The notes beneath the pieces are model-generated. The model did not search any database, was not told where the DNA came from, and worked only from the letters and a program-made list of their open reading frames with translations. This document shows positions 11,901 to 23,600 of a DNA stretch of 64,000 bases, piece by piece. This DNA comes from Centropus unirufus (Eukaryota > Chordata > Aves > Cuculiformes > Centropidae). The stretch covers positions 926,131 through 990,130 of the forward strand of contig VYZI01000238.1 in NCBI GenBank assembly GCA_013397695.1, written 5' to 3'. Numbering within the stretch: the first letter of the stretch is position 1; each line of letters begins with the position of its first letter. The position numbers were made by a program, and so were the translations under genes.

Positions 11901-14900
11901 GCACTTGGGAGACTCAGGAGCAGTGCTCTCACCATTCCCAGCAGCCTGAGTGAAGATGTACCACAAGTAAGGTGGCACCCTCCCAAAGCCACACTGTTTC
12001 AATAGTGGCCTGGAGGCATCATGAAACCCCCTGGGGAAACAGAGAGGACTGTGAGCTTTCCCTTTTCATTTGACCTACTGCTGCTGCCTGGCAGCATTCA
12101 GTAGTTCAGATGAAGATAGAAATTACTTTGACCTATGTAATCCTGCACAAAGGAAATCTATTTAGGTACCTAGAATAATCTTTTCCTTTCTCTCTCCCCC
12201 TTCTGAACTTAATTAAGTGAAAGATAAACCTTCTTCCTCTACTGAGGCTGGGCTACTTTGAGTGCTGGAGCAGTACATCCTGTATCCTTACAACTGTATG
12301 TGGGGCAGGCAGGAGACTATGTGCAACCTATTTCCATCCCACCGTGACACGTAAACAGCACATGGCTGCTTTAATGAAGAACCAGTTTCTACTTTAACCT
12401 CCCAGGCACGTGGAATGGGAGTGAGGATATGAGGCACAAATCTCTGTCAGAGGCAGCATCAGGATGGGTTTGTTCCACTGATGACTGCTACGCTCTTACC
12501 TGCATGCAGCAGTGTATGTATCCCATAACCACAGGCAGCAGTGAACAGCATTAAGATTACGGTATATAAAAATAATCCTGTCATGGTAGAAGGTTAAAGG
12601 CAGTTTTAAAATTGATTATCTTTACTTTGCTATCACCACCAGAGGCTGATTAATAGCAAGTTCACTTACTGATCCAGCTTGGTTCTGTTTTGCCCTCAAC
12701 ACAAGCGGTGGACAAATAGTTCCCTTGTTTTGTTGTCTGGTGCCTGGTAGGAACTTCAGGGCATCCATTCATCCTATGGACTTCTGCAAAAGGGCTCTGG
12801 TCCAACTAGGCTTTGAAGACTGGAAGCAATCTGTCATTCTGTCTCTTCTGACTGATGCTCACCTCTCTTAAAGGCTGAATAAATTTTAGACAGACAGAAT
12901 GTCTCTGGATTTCATTTACACAAGCATAGACCCTCTTTATGGGAACCATGAGGATATGGTCACCACTGTGCTCTGTTCCTGCTGGAAGGGAGCTCAAGTG
13001 TTCCTTGTTGCTGTTGCAAAGACACACTTGGAATCAGCTCCAAAGCTGATTCCTCCCTCCTTGGAAATTACAACATAAGCACAAAGGGACTTAGAGCAGT
13101 CCTTAACCTCCTTCCAGAGTCACCTTTGCTCTGCATGAGCCCTGCAAGGTAAGTGTGCAACAAGCTCTGAGTGCTGAAGCAGTGACCCTGCCTACCAGAG
13201 AGCAAACCCAGTGGTTTGAGGTATCTCCACTTGGTTCTCCTCCTCCTGGAACACCTCTGCAGAGGGTCTGTTCTCCTGGGCTGAAGGTTTATGTTCGCTG
13301 AGCTGACTGCTGAGCTGTGATGCTTGTTCCTTTCAGGGTTCTTAACTTCTAGATGCTGTTTAGAACAAGTCACAAACACAAGACACCTTTTCTGCCAAGA
13401 TTGCTAGCCTGGACATCCACTCGGTCTTCCCAAACAAACACACTTTCATCATTTCCTGTTGATGTCCCACCACATAAGTTCTCCACATTTGCCTACCAGG
13501 GACTCAGCAACACACAGGATGGTGCTGGCAGGACCATACAGTGTAGCAAGACAAAGCCAGAGGAGCTTTGCGTCTTCCTCACTGCTCACCCAAAATATCA
13601 GGGTTTAAGATAGACTCAGAGGTCTATGCCTCTTCCCTACTAACAGAGGGGTTTAGGACTGCGCAGTGCCCAAGCTCCACTGCAGCTGTTGCATATTGAT
13701 TTCCAGGCTGCTGAGGAATTCAATATGCTGAGGTGACCGTGAATGTTATGTGTTGTTCTGTGTACCCTCCAAATCCTGGAGTTGGCACAGAGCCTGAAGT
13801 GCCAGCAGATGATACAGTTGCTTAATACTGTTAATATTTGCTTACAACTGTACAAGATAAGAGACAACACCATTTGGTCCCATCCTGTGTTAAAGCCTCC
13901 TCAAGATTGCCGGCAGGTTTTTCTGGGTTATGCTGTGTGATCTGTACTGTTATTTAGGTAGACAGGAGAATTTGGAAACAAGCCTGACTTTACTCAGTCA
14001 CAGCAATATAAGAGCCACTTTTCTAACTCGCAATTGTAGATACAGTTGCTGGAAACATATTCTTTTCCTTTCAAAATTTTTTTGAAAAATTTTCAGGAGT
14101 TTTCAGGACTCCCTCTCCCCCTTTTTTGCTTCTGCTTATTTTTCCCTCACCTGCACCATCTAACAAACATCACTAATCACTAATAAAACATCATCCATTT
14201 GCAACATGTCCAAGTGTTCGCCTTCACTGAGTCACATAATCGTCTCAAGCAAGAACAGTGCTTATCACCAGCTACTCACGGTAAGGATCCCCACACCTCC
14301 CCACAGCTATGTAAACGTTTTCATTCCAGGCATTCACTCAGCAAGATTTGCCTCTGGCAACATCAGGTTTCATCTCTGCTCCTCATGGCAGAGGTGCCGC
14401 AGGGAGGTTATACAAATCACTTAAGTGAAATAAAGAGTTTTCAAGTGCCAGCTCTGCACCACCATGAACCCCAGGTATCAGACAGATCTCAGCCCAGGAA
14501 AGCCCAGTTAGGACACGTTCTACATTTTGCTTTGATTTCCCAATTGAAAAACTTTTTTACCTGGCAATGGGTCCCTAAGCTGTCCCTGTACTCCCAAATG
14601 GCACCTTTCTTGTTTACCAGTTGTGCAAGTAAAACAAATTGCTCACTTGGGATTTGCCATTTCTCCCAGGAGTAGCTTAGTAACTTTTATCAGCCCTGGA
14701 AGAAATACATAGCAGAAGTACTTCTGTATCTGCCATGCCTCCATTTACAACTAAACTGGAAGGGAAGGGAGAACAAGACCAAGCATCCCAGGTGCTCAGG
14801 ACAGCAGCTGGCAAGTTTGACTCTGACTTGTTTGGTGTTGCTGATTCTTCTCTATCAAAACCCCATGAACTTGGAGCTGTGCTAAACCAGTCCGTGAGGC

Positions 14901-17900
14901 AAGTTCCTGTTGCGTGTCAGATGGCTCAGGACATGAAGACAGGCTTAGACCCACCTTTCATTCTTGTCACAGCCTCAGGCTTTCTCCTGTGCTTCCTTTG
15001 AACCAGAGCTGCCCTTAAGCACTCATCTATTCCGCCAAAAACCACTCAGAACTCCTCCACTTGTCAGTAAGCAGAGAAACAGTATCCATCGGTCTCTTAG
15101 TAAGGAACATCAGTATTTGCCTCTCATGAAGACAAATGTCGCCACTACATAAAATTCAATGTTTTTCTTTTTTCTGGTTGGCGAAGCAGCTCAAGAAATG
15201 TGCAGGGTGCAGAAAGCAATCACTATGGCTCTGTCAACATATGTTAGAAGTCATTACTGTGACTGTCTGGCTTCTTTGTCCTTCTCATTGTGACCCAGCT
15301 CCAGCTGTCAGTAACACATTAATGACTGCAGTCTCTTTCAGACCAGAGGAGGAGGGAAGACAGTGGCAAATCATTGATATTGGCTGTTGGTCTTAATGGA
15401 AAAACTCAGTGGTTTTCCATGTACATTAAAGGGGGTGGGAAAGGACAGTAATTGCCATTTCAGTGCTCTGGTTTCTCCCAAACAATGTGGCAAGGAAACA
15501 AGCACCATGGGCAAGGATTAAAAAAAAAGTAAAGCTCATTTATTTCCATGTAGTGTGGGCTCCCTCCTCCAGCATTTAATAAAATACTGAACATTATATT
15601 TTGCACAGCTCCTTGGTATAGCTAAGGAGTTGCTTGGCACTCATCAAGGCTTTAATAAGCAATCATTGGACTTTTGCCTGATGTGGTTATTCATTTTGAA
15701 GTATTATTCTAGTTCTCATTCCACTTGTCTCTATTTGACTAACGGCAGCAGTGCCACACACACTTCCAAGCTCTCCCTATGTATAGAGACTCAATATTTC
15801 TTTCTTCAAGTATTTCTAAAATAACATCTATAATCACTCCAAGCTTGCTTTTGTGATACATATAGCAACACTCTGGTGCCTTCTGGGCTACTATTTTAAG
15901 TAACTTTTGTATCAAGAGGCCTGACCTTGGGGGTTGGAGTCTTGTTCAACCACAGAACAGGGACTACTCAAGCAAAAGAAATGTGGATTTCCATAGGGTC
16001 TGAGTTTTGGTGACCCTGCAAAGCTAACAGATCTTTTGGAGGATCCCTTACCTATTTAATCTTTAGTCTTATCCCTAGCAAAGCCATTGTCAGCTATGAG
16101 TTTGAAAGAGCAAGAGCTGCAATGCTCGTGCCACTTAACATGCAAGCATTTGTCCAAGTTTTATTTCAGAGAGCTGGCCAGAAGCCAGAACTTGAGTCCC
16201 ACTAACCTACACAGAGTTTGAATTGGCAGCCTGAAACCTAGGGTCAGCTCTTCTTGTGCTTCTGGGTTCTCCGCTTGTCTTATTTCTCACCTAACTTTAA
16301 TGCACGAGACTGAAGGAATGGGGAGAAGCAACCGATTTACTCCTTAAATGCTGGAGAGACGCCAGGGAACGGCAGGGGCAGATGCTCATTTATGTCAGGC
16401 AATCTCTGCTAAGTGCTCCCAGTCCCGCTGAGAGATGAGCAACGAGGCTGCAAGAACAGTCTCGTACTGCCACCTACTGCACTGCGATCCCCTTTACTGG
16501 CCCGAGTGACTCACGGTGACATTGCTGCAGAGAGGAGCTGGGAGAGCCACCAAGAGCTGCCCCTTTCTTGCTTAGCCACTGCCTCGCTTCCTGGACAAGG
16601 TTTTGCTGTGCAGCCTTTGGAGCAACCCCTCAAACCTGCACAATGCTCAGCTGCTTCGTCCAGAAAGACAACGTGATCTCTGCCACTTCATGTTTTGGGG
16701 GCAATTTCTGGCATGATGGATAGTGAAAAAAATACTTCATTGCAGATAAATTGAAATTTTGAAAATAAAGAGCAAACCAAACTAGAATGGATCAAGGCTT
16801 TGAGCTACAGTGGAGGAAAAGAGTGCCTTGGTTCTAAAACATCTCACTGCAGCTTTTCACTACCAGAATATCAGAAGAAATACATATCGAGGATAGTTTT
16901 CTTCTTTTAATAAATTAATCATAGCTGCCATTTAGCCACCAAGGCAGGCAGATGGTCGGTGACTGCTAGGTAACCAATGTCCATATGGTAGAGAAATTCC
17001 ATACCCAATTATGCTGAGTTAAACCTCTCCAGTGCATCAAGGTAAAAATGATCATATGCCAGAGATACTTCCTGCCCAAGAATTTAATCATTCCAGTGCA
17101 TCAGGAAATCACACATGGAGCCTTAATTTACTCAATTGTACCAGCCCATCTTCTGCTCAGTGCCAAGAACTGGCCCATCCATAAAGAGGAATGTGCAGAA
17201 GGGATGTCTTCAAATCTACATCTCAGAGTGCAATACAAGGGTCATCAATAACCAACAGAACAAAGATGGTTTTATGTACACACTTATTTTTAAAACAGAC
17301 ACATGTTTAGGTATTTTCACCCTGGGAAGACAAATGAGAAACCTCAGGCTAGTTTTCTGTGATTCTAAAGCAAAAAACCATGCTGCTTTGTAGCGATCTG
17401 AAATCCCACTCAGTTCACACTTTAATGATACCATTCAATATGTCTAAAAAGCACCAAGAGCAATTCAATGATATTGTGCTAGGATTAGTAAATATAAACT
17501 ATTCTCCCTCCTCCAAAGCAGTCTAGCAATGTGCTAGAGGACCCAGACTCCTGCCACCGTGTCAGACAAACTGAATTTGCTGACATGAGCTTGCTGGTTT
17601 AAAATAATTCATCTCAAGCAGTGGGATATAAACAGAAGCATTTCACAAGTAGTGAAGGTGATATAAACATGGTTCACACCATCACCCTGACACTAAATGA
17701 ACATAAATAACAGGGTTTAGATTCAAAGCCAGAAAGTAGCCTCTTTGGAAGGGCACAGCTACAATGAGCATGTGTTCATCTACCTGACAAAATCAATAGC
17801 CCAGTGTTTTCTTTAAAAGAAGGAAAACAGAGCATGAAGTAGCAGGCAAGCTTTCATGTTCCCAACTATTATGCTCTGGTAGATGCTCTTTAATAGACAC

Positions 17901-18242
17901 AACTTCACCACTGTAAAAACTGTATTTTTTAGACCAGGCTCTGATTCAAGACAGAGCTATAAACTAAGTAGGCCTGCGTTTACTAATATCATCCTCACGG
18001 AGATCTGGATGAGTACTGTGGAAGAGGAACAGACTACAAGTTTAATATATGCTTCCTGGTGGGAAAGCTCCATTGTGGATTAGTATTTTTTTTTCACTAA
18101 AAAGCTCCAGGTTTTGGGATAGAACTTGCAGCTTCAGCAATATCAATGAGTAGAAAAAGGACCATTGAACCCAATCCCTTCTTAAACCCTCCCCCTAGAT
18201 TATAATCTCCCCCCTTGTGGGCGTATTCCCCTCTTGCCTTAC
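8901..18242. other. Intergenic or intronic stretch between the two putative GRIP2 first exons
   Basis: No recognisable coding exon, RNA gene or CR1 copy. It contains a 22-bp tandem duplication at 11249-11292. It would be intron sequence if the exon at 18243-18297 is used. Confidence 0.4.
11249..11292. repeat. 22-bp tandem duplication
   Basis: Two adjacent 22-bp copies beginning GGGGTGTCTCTCTAGG (11249-11270 and 11271-11292) differ at two bases. Confidence 0.85.
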
Positions 18243-18297
18243 CTCTGTCTTGCATCCTCCGCCAACAAAAAGCAAGGCTTTTCCTCCAGCCTGGCAT
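18243..18297 (-). CDS. GRIP2: Second, paralogous GRIP2-type first coding exon
   Basis: On the minus strand, ATG at 18297-18295 opens 18 codons plus one base and ends at a consensus donor (AGAG|GTAAGG). The length (55 nt) and splice phase match the exon at 7913-7967. The peptide begins MPGWRKSLAFC and again has Cys at position 11. Across the first 11 codons the two copies differ at six positions, five of them synonymous, which suggests selection on the peptide after duplication. Unlike the downstream copy it is not in a CpG island, and its open frame continues upstream of the ATG. It could be an alternative promoter/first exon about 10 kb upstream, or a decaying duplicate with intact splicing. 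I cannot tell which from sequence alone. Confidence 0.5.
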
Positions 18298-18798
18298 CCC
18301 AGTCCTAGAAACAGAGAGATCCAAGTCTATAGGTTCTTGTAGGAGCTTGCAGAAGTGCAGCTGGAATACAAACCCTGGCTTCTTTAAAGGGCTCCACCTT
18401 GACAGAGCGGCAAGTCCATCTGTGCTTGCAAAGACAGAGTTCTGCTTCACTTGAAAGCCTGATCATGAAGCATCCAGGCTGCATTTTGCTGCAGGGATGG
18501 AGCAACTTCACATATCCACAACGAAGGAAACAGATGGTAAGGGAAGGGGGGACGGATGAACGGGTAAATCTCAAGGAACTGAGCAATTTCTTAAAGGGCA
18601 TGTTTGCCTTTTTATGCCAGCCGCCCAGAAACCACAGACAACAAAATATTCACAGCACAAGGTAGTTCACTAGCTTAGGGCTCCTGTTCAAAGGATGAAA
18701 ATAGCCACAGCTGCCCCACAATGTGATTGAGAAACCAGTTTTCTTTGGAACTTGTTTGCCTCTTACATCTCCAGTTCAGAAAATGTATGTATTTGTGG

Positions 18799-18936
18799 TT
18801 GAGGTGGTTGAGTCTCCATCCCTGGAGGTGTTTAAAAGACAGAGAGATGAGGTGCTTGGGGATATGGTTTAGTGCTGGATACATACGGTTGGACTCGATG
18901 ATCTCAAAGGTCTTTTCCAACCTGGTGATTTTATCA
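18799..18936 (+). mobile_element. CR1 LINE 3' fragment
   Basis: Matches the CR1 3' end by recognition: a GAGTCTCCATCCCTGG segment, then GGTTGGACTCGATGATCTC and a TTTTCCAACCTGGTGATT tail. It is strongly 5'-truncated, as is usual for avian CR1, and sits about 0.5 kb upstream (in GRIP2 sense) of the second first exon. Confidence 0.9.
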
Positions 18937-21900
18937 TCTCAAGTGCATTATAAAACCATATATAAAATACAGGTTCCCACTGAACAGAACAAGGCTACTT
19001 TAGGTGTTCTTTCAATTTAGCCTTAAGTCACCATCATATTAGACTTCTGCCCCCCATTTGTAATTTGCAAGGAAAGATGAGATGGCACAAAAAATGGAAA
19101 GCCATGCATGTGCCACAAAGAGGTTGCAAACACTATTCCCATGCACCTCTTCTAGTTTTGACACAAAAAACCCTCAGATGTTTATCAAAGAAAGTAAATT
19201 TTTCTCCTAACCTGCATGCCTGATAATTACATGCCAAGTGATTTTAACTTTTAGGCTCCCTGCAAAAATTATCCATAGGGTCCATCTAGACTTTCTGCCA
19301 AAGGGGTTTGGGGATTTTTGTTTCACTGCAGTGAATCAATACTAATGTAAATGCAAGTCTAAAATAAAACTACCTAGGGTGGGCTTCAGGTGCCTTTGGG
19401 AAGACATACATAAGTAAGTGAAAAAAAATGTATTAGGGCTTTATCTTCGGAAGAGATGGAATCTCTGCTATGAAAGACAGAAATGCTTCTGACACTACAA
19501 GAATTAGTTGCTTGTGGCCTCATACACATGAAGCCTTTAACAAATTCAACAAACAAAAATTCTAGCCAACCATATTCTTGGTTGTAAAGCAAAACAATTC
19601 TTGCCTTCTTTTAAATATCTAATTGTTGACATAGGACAAAGTCCCACATAGAACTTCCGAGATGAAATGCCCCAAAAAAAAAAAAAAAAAATAAAGAAAA
19701 CTTGAAGGAATTTCTCCATCCCTCAGAAAAAAATGGATAAGTTGCCTCAGGTCGAGTGGTTATAAAAATGTGTGAGGACACAGTGCCCTAGCATCAGTGT
19801 TTATCTCACCAAATGTCCAGATGTTATTTGCCCCCAGTTTTGTTTCATCTCAAAGCCTTAGTGTCCATGGTAAGAGAATCAGTCTCAGAATAGCAAATCC
19901 CCCAAAGATCAATATAATTTGGCTTTGGGCTCCTGTAAGTTGTCTGGGGGGCAGGAGGAGAAAGGGGAGTCCACACAGAAGCCTTGCAACTGATTCATTT
20001 CAAGCTCGTGCAGCATCTCTCACCAATCTTACAAGATGCTGAAATGCCACCATCTCATACAAACTCCCCTTGGAACAATCTCCTGCAATCCCCCACCTTC
20101 CTCAAAGGCAAGAAACAAGCTTTTTGTGTTGATGCAGCTTTATGGAAATAAACACAATTAGGCCTTATGCTAAAATGAGCAGCATACTAATGAGAAGAGC
20201 TGCATCAATTCTACCCCAGACATTCAGGGCTATGAGCAGTCTGAGATCAGGTAAGGTGCTTTCTACACCCTTCAGAGATTCCTGATAAGAAATAAGCACA
20301 GCAAAGTCACTCTTAGTCTGTTTTATACACACAGACAGATTCCTCCCCTTCCTCCTCTCAGTTCTTTAAATTAAGGTGATTTTTCTTCACAACTTCAAAG
20401 GGGTCTTATCCCAGCTCCCCCTCCCTCATTGGCATTTTATGAATGCCTGTGGGCCGGATTAAAAAAGAATGCCCAGAACAGCTTTCCACAGGTTAGAGTT
20501 GACCTCGAGCCTTTTTGAGGGAACCATATGTGTGAAAACTTGTCAGTTCTTAGACTGTAAATACAAGACTACTGAACTAACATTTACAAAATGCTCCAAA
20601 AGCCATCTGTCTGGATGGGAGTGCCGAATCCCACGCCTTGGGGAAGACACAGCCCTGCAGCTCCGCAGTCTGGTGCTCCCCTCTGTCTGGGGCTGCTTTT
20701 CCCCTGCCTGCTGGTCCTGCTGATGTTAACTGAGGGGGAATGAGAGCTAGAGTTCAGCTTGTAGAGTCCATCAGCTCTATGCAGCATCGGTGACTCTGAT
20801 TGACCTGTTTTCAACTCAGGCATGTCCAGCCAGGCCTTTGCTGCTCCCAAAGCGATCTACTGTTTCTCATGAGTGCACAAGAGCCAGCTCTGTGATCCTC
20901 ACAGCAACAACACGGGCTGGCTTGCAATTTCTAAGATTAATTCCTTTTTCTCCATCTTGTCATGTAACCACTCAGTAGCAAAGCTTCTCCTTACAGCCCT
21001 GGTAACGTTTCTCAGCCTCAGTCAGAAAGGAACATTTCAAGAGAGATGTTGACACCTCCAGGGTCTCTTTCTATCCTTGTGTATCCTGTAAGACTATCCA
21101 AGTAATGTTTGATACATAGAGGCTGAGCAAACATCCAAACCAGAAAGAGTGCTGCTCCAGCACAGTTCAGATGGGTAAATACAAAACCATCAACACCCCC
21201 AGCATCAGAAACCCTGATGGGCGAGCAAGTGAGCCCTGGCTCTGTACTATACAACATGAACAACGTGGTGAAGAACTACAGCACTTCAGGGGAGAAACAT
21301 GTCCTCACACAGGCACTGATTTCTCCCCAAAAGACAGGAATTACTGAGTTAGAATCAGTCCTGGGCTGTGTTTGGGCTGGTTTCTCATGTCAGGAGATGA
21401 GGTTTGAACAGGCAACAATGCATGATTTGTTGAAATGAGATTTAATTAGAACAGCACAGATGTTTTCATTCCTTTGTCCTATTTTTCAGTAATGCTCATT
21501 TCTCTTTTTCCACTGCAGATTAAAATAGCAAACCTTATGGGTCTAATATGATCTGCACTTTCCTGTATCTGTTGTCTCCCACCGCTTTCCCTTCTCCTTT
21601 TAAAAATCCAAAAGCAAGACAGTTTCCGCCAGGGACACGATTGCTCTTTCTGAATGATTCAGGTTCCCTGGAATAGGGGTGTAGCTTACTTGGCAACTGA
21701 GTATCTCTGTCAGCTTTGCAATTCTGTGTCCTTAAACTACTCAAACAGGGGCCTGATCCAACCTCCCAAACACAAAAGCAATAGATTTCAAAATTCAAAA
21801 GAACTGTATCTGACGCCTCTATCAGCTGTCACATTGCCAAGCAGCAGCACTGGAGCACCTTATATTTTTCCACTTAAATAAAGACAAGTGAAAGGCAGCT

Positions 21901-22330
21901 TCCTCCTGCAGCTCCACATAATTATGATCTTCAGAATCACTTTGAATTAAAACCTTTCAGGTATTCTTGTTTTACTAACTTTAAAAGTAGCTCCAAAATA
22001 GAAGAGTTCATAAATACATAATTCAAATAAAATGAACCAAATGTGCCCAACTTTGTGAACAGAACTTCTTTATCCACTGGCAATTTTAAATTATGGAGTT
22101 TTTTGTTCTGCCCAAAACAAAATTGTTATCTCACTGGCTGAATGGCTGTTAAACTGCAAAGACACACCCAATAAACTGAAGTCCAGAAGAGCTAATGTTA
22201 TTCTGTCAGACTTTTATGACACAGGATAAGAAATGATCAGTGATCAACAAAAATATAACTCTAAAACTTCACAGAAATACCGTTTTAATTCATAATATCT
22301 CTCTCCATTCTTAATGTACATGCTACTCAC
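18937..22330. other. Stretch without recognised genes upstream of GRIP2/CCDC174 promoter
   Basis: No family-like open frame was found on either strand. A poly-A tract lies near 19673-19690. An AT-rich segment around 20140-20215 contains FOX-like ATAAACA and homeodomain-like ATTA words and may be regulatory, but this is weak. Confidence 0.35.
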
Positions 22331-22331
22331 C

Positions 22332-22480
22332 TTTCTTGACCTTCCCTGACCTTCTCCCTCCTCTGATCTTTCTTCTCCTTCTCCAACCTTGCCTGACCTT
22401 CTCCATCCTTCTCTGACCTTTCCTGACCTTCCTTGACCTTCTCGAACCTTCTCCATCCTTCTCTGACCTTCCTTGTCCTT
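22332..22480. repeat. TGACCTT-rich minisatellite (about 10-bp periodicity)
   Basis: An imperfect tandem array of CCTTCTCTGAC-like units, pyrimidine-rich on the plus strand. TGACCTT, whose complement AAGGTCA is a nuclear-receptor half-site, occurs seven times, often 10 bases apart. It lies immediately 5' of the shared GRIP2/CCDC174 promoter. A consensus minus-strand donor (GAAAG|GTGAGT) sits at the array's low-coordinate edge (GT at about 22330). Confidence 0.75.
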
Positions 22481-22699
22481 ATCCTCCCCACTTGGAGTAG
22501 CTGCACCCCTCATAGGCCCATGAAGCCATCCAGCAGGACAGCCACCACAGTCCACCTCAAGCAAATGGCTCAGGGTCACAGGGCAAACCCCAGCCGGTGT
22601 TGAAGGACGTGCTTGTGCGCAGCTCAGGGAGCATTTCGGGTCTCCTCTCTGCAACACTCACATACCACCTAAGGCAGGAAAGAAAGTTTTGGTTTTTTC

Positions 22700-23600
22700 C
22701 TGTTGATATCAAATTTCAGCCGTGAGCCCCAAAGGCAACTCCGGGCAGTCCTGTCAAGCGCTATTCGGTCTCTGGCCACCCGGTGGCCCAGCAGCCCCGG
22801 AGAACGGCGCACCCCGCTGGGCGGGAGCAGTTCCAGCCCTCAGGACACACAGCGCCATTTCCAACAGGGGAATTTGGCCTCCAGCTGCCTGGAACCCTCA
22901 TTTTCCCACACACAGAACCGGGAGACATCCAGGAAAGGCACAGGCAGGGAGAGGATCAGCCAGCACAGAGCCACGCCAGGCGGAACGAGGCAAGAGGCCA
23001 TGAAGGGGCTGCCATGGCGGCAGGCAGCCAGCTCCGAGCTGAGCGAAGCCGACACAAGGCGTCAAACAGCGCCCGCCGCCCTCCCTTCCCCGCCGGCCCT
23101 CAGCGACCTCCCCGACATGGCGGCGGGAAGGGACTCCTGCCTGCCCTCCCCGACATGGCGGCGGGAATCCCCGCCCACTCCCGGACCTCCCTAATATGGC
23201 GGCAGGAAGGGCCCCGCCCCCTTCCGGACCTCCTCAACATGGCGGCGGGAAGGGCCTGCCTGTCCTCAGTAGCGCTGTCGCAATAGTGCCGCACTATCGC
23301 GGTGCTTTTCGGTAGCGCCGCAAAGCGAGGAGGGCGGCCGAGGCGGGGGGTGGCGGAGCAGACGCCGCCATGGACAGGAGGAAGAAGCCGTTGGATGTGG
23401 CCGCCTCCTCGGTGAGTGAGCGACCCTGGCCGCGGCCGAAAGGGAGCGCAGAACTGCCCGCCCCCCCGGGAAGGCCGGCAGCGCCGTTCGTGAAGGGCGA
23501 GGGCGGCCGCTGGGTTTTCCCCCCCTCCCCTCCGCGCCGGCCGACGGCAGCGCGCGCAGCGCTGGGATGGGAAGGGTCGTGAGGCCCCGCGTCTTGGCGC
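22700..23600. promoter_or_regulatory. CpG island, CCDC174 promoter
   Basis: A GC- and CpG-rich region ends in the first CCDC174 exon (ATG at 23370). It contains repeated ATGGCGGC (YY1-type) boxes and lacks a TATA box. The antisense direction faces the GRIP2 side, so it may act bidirectionally. The long open frames across it arise from base composition. Confidence 0.75.
23014..23246 (+). promoter_or_regulatory. Array of five YY1-type ATGGCGGC boxes
   Basis: ATGGCGGC starts at 23014, 23117, 23155, 23196 and 23239. The last four sit in imperfect tandem units of about 38-43 bp that share the context GACCTCC-ATGGCGGCGGGAAGG. A sixth copy in reverse orientation (GCCGCCAT, 23364-23371) overlaps the CCDC174 start codon. 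AAnATGGCGGC is the known activating YY1 site of housekeeping promoters. Occupancy is inferred. Confidence 0.65.

Noticed and set aside
22703..23286. Two 160-aa class open frames over the CCDC174 promoter
   Set aside because: They follow from CpG-island composition and the repeated YY1-box units; no domain or splice context.
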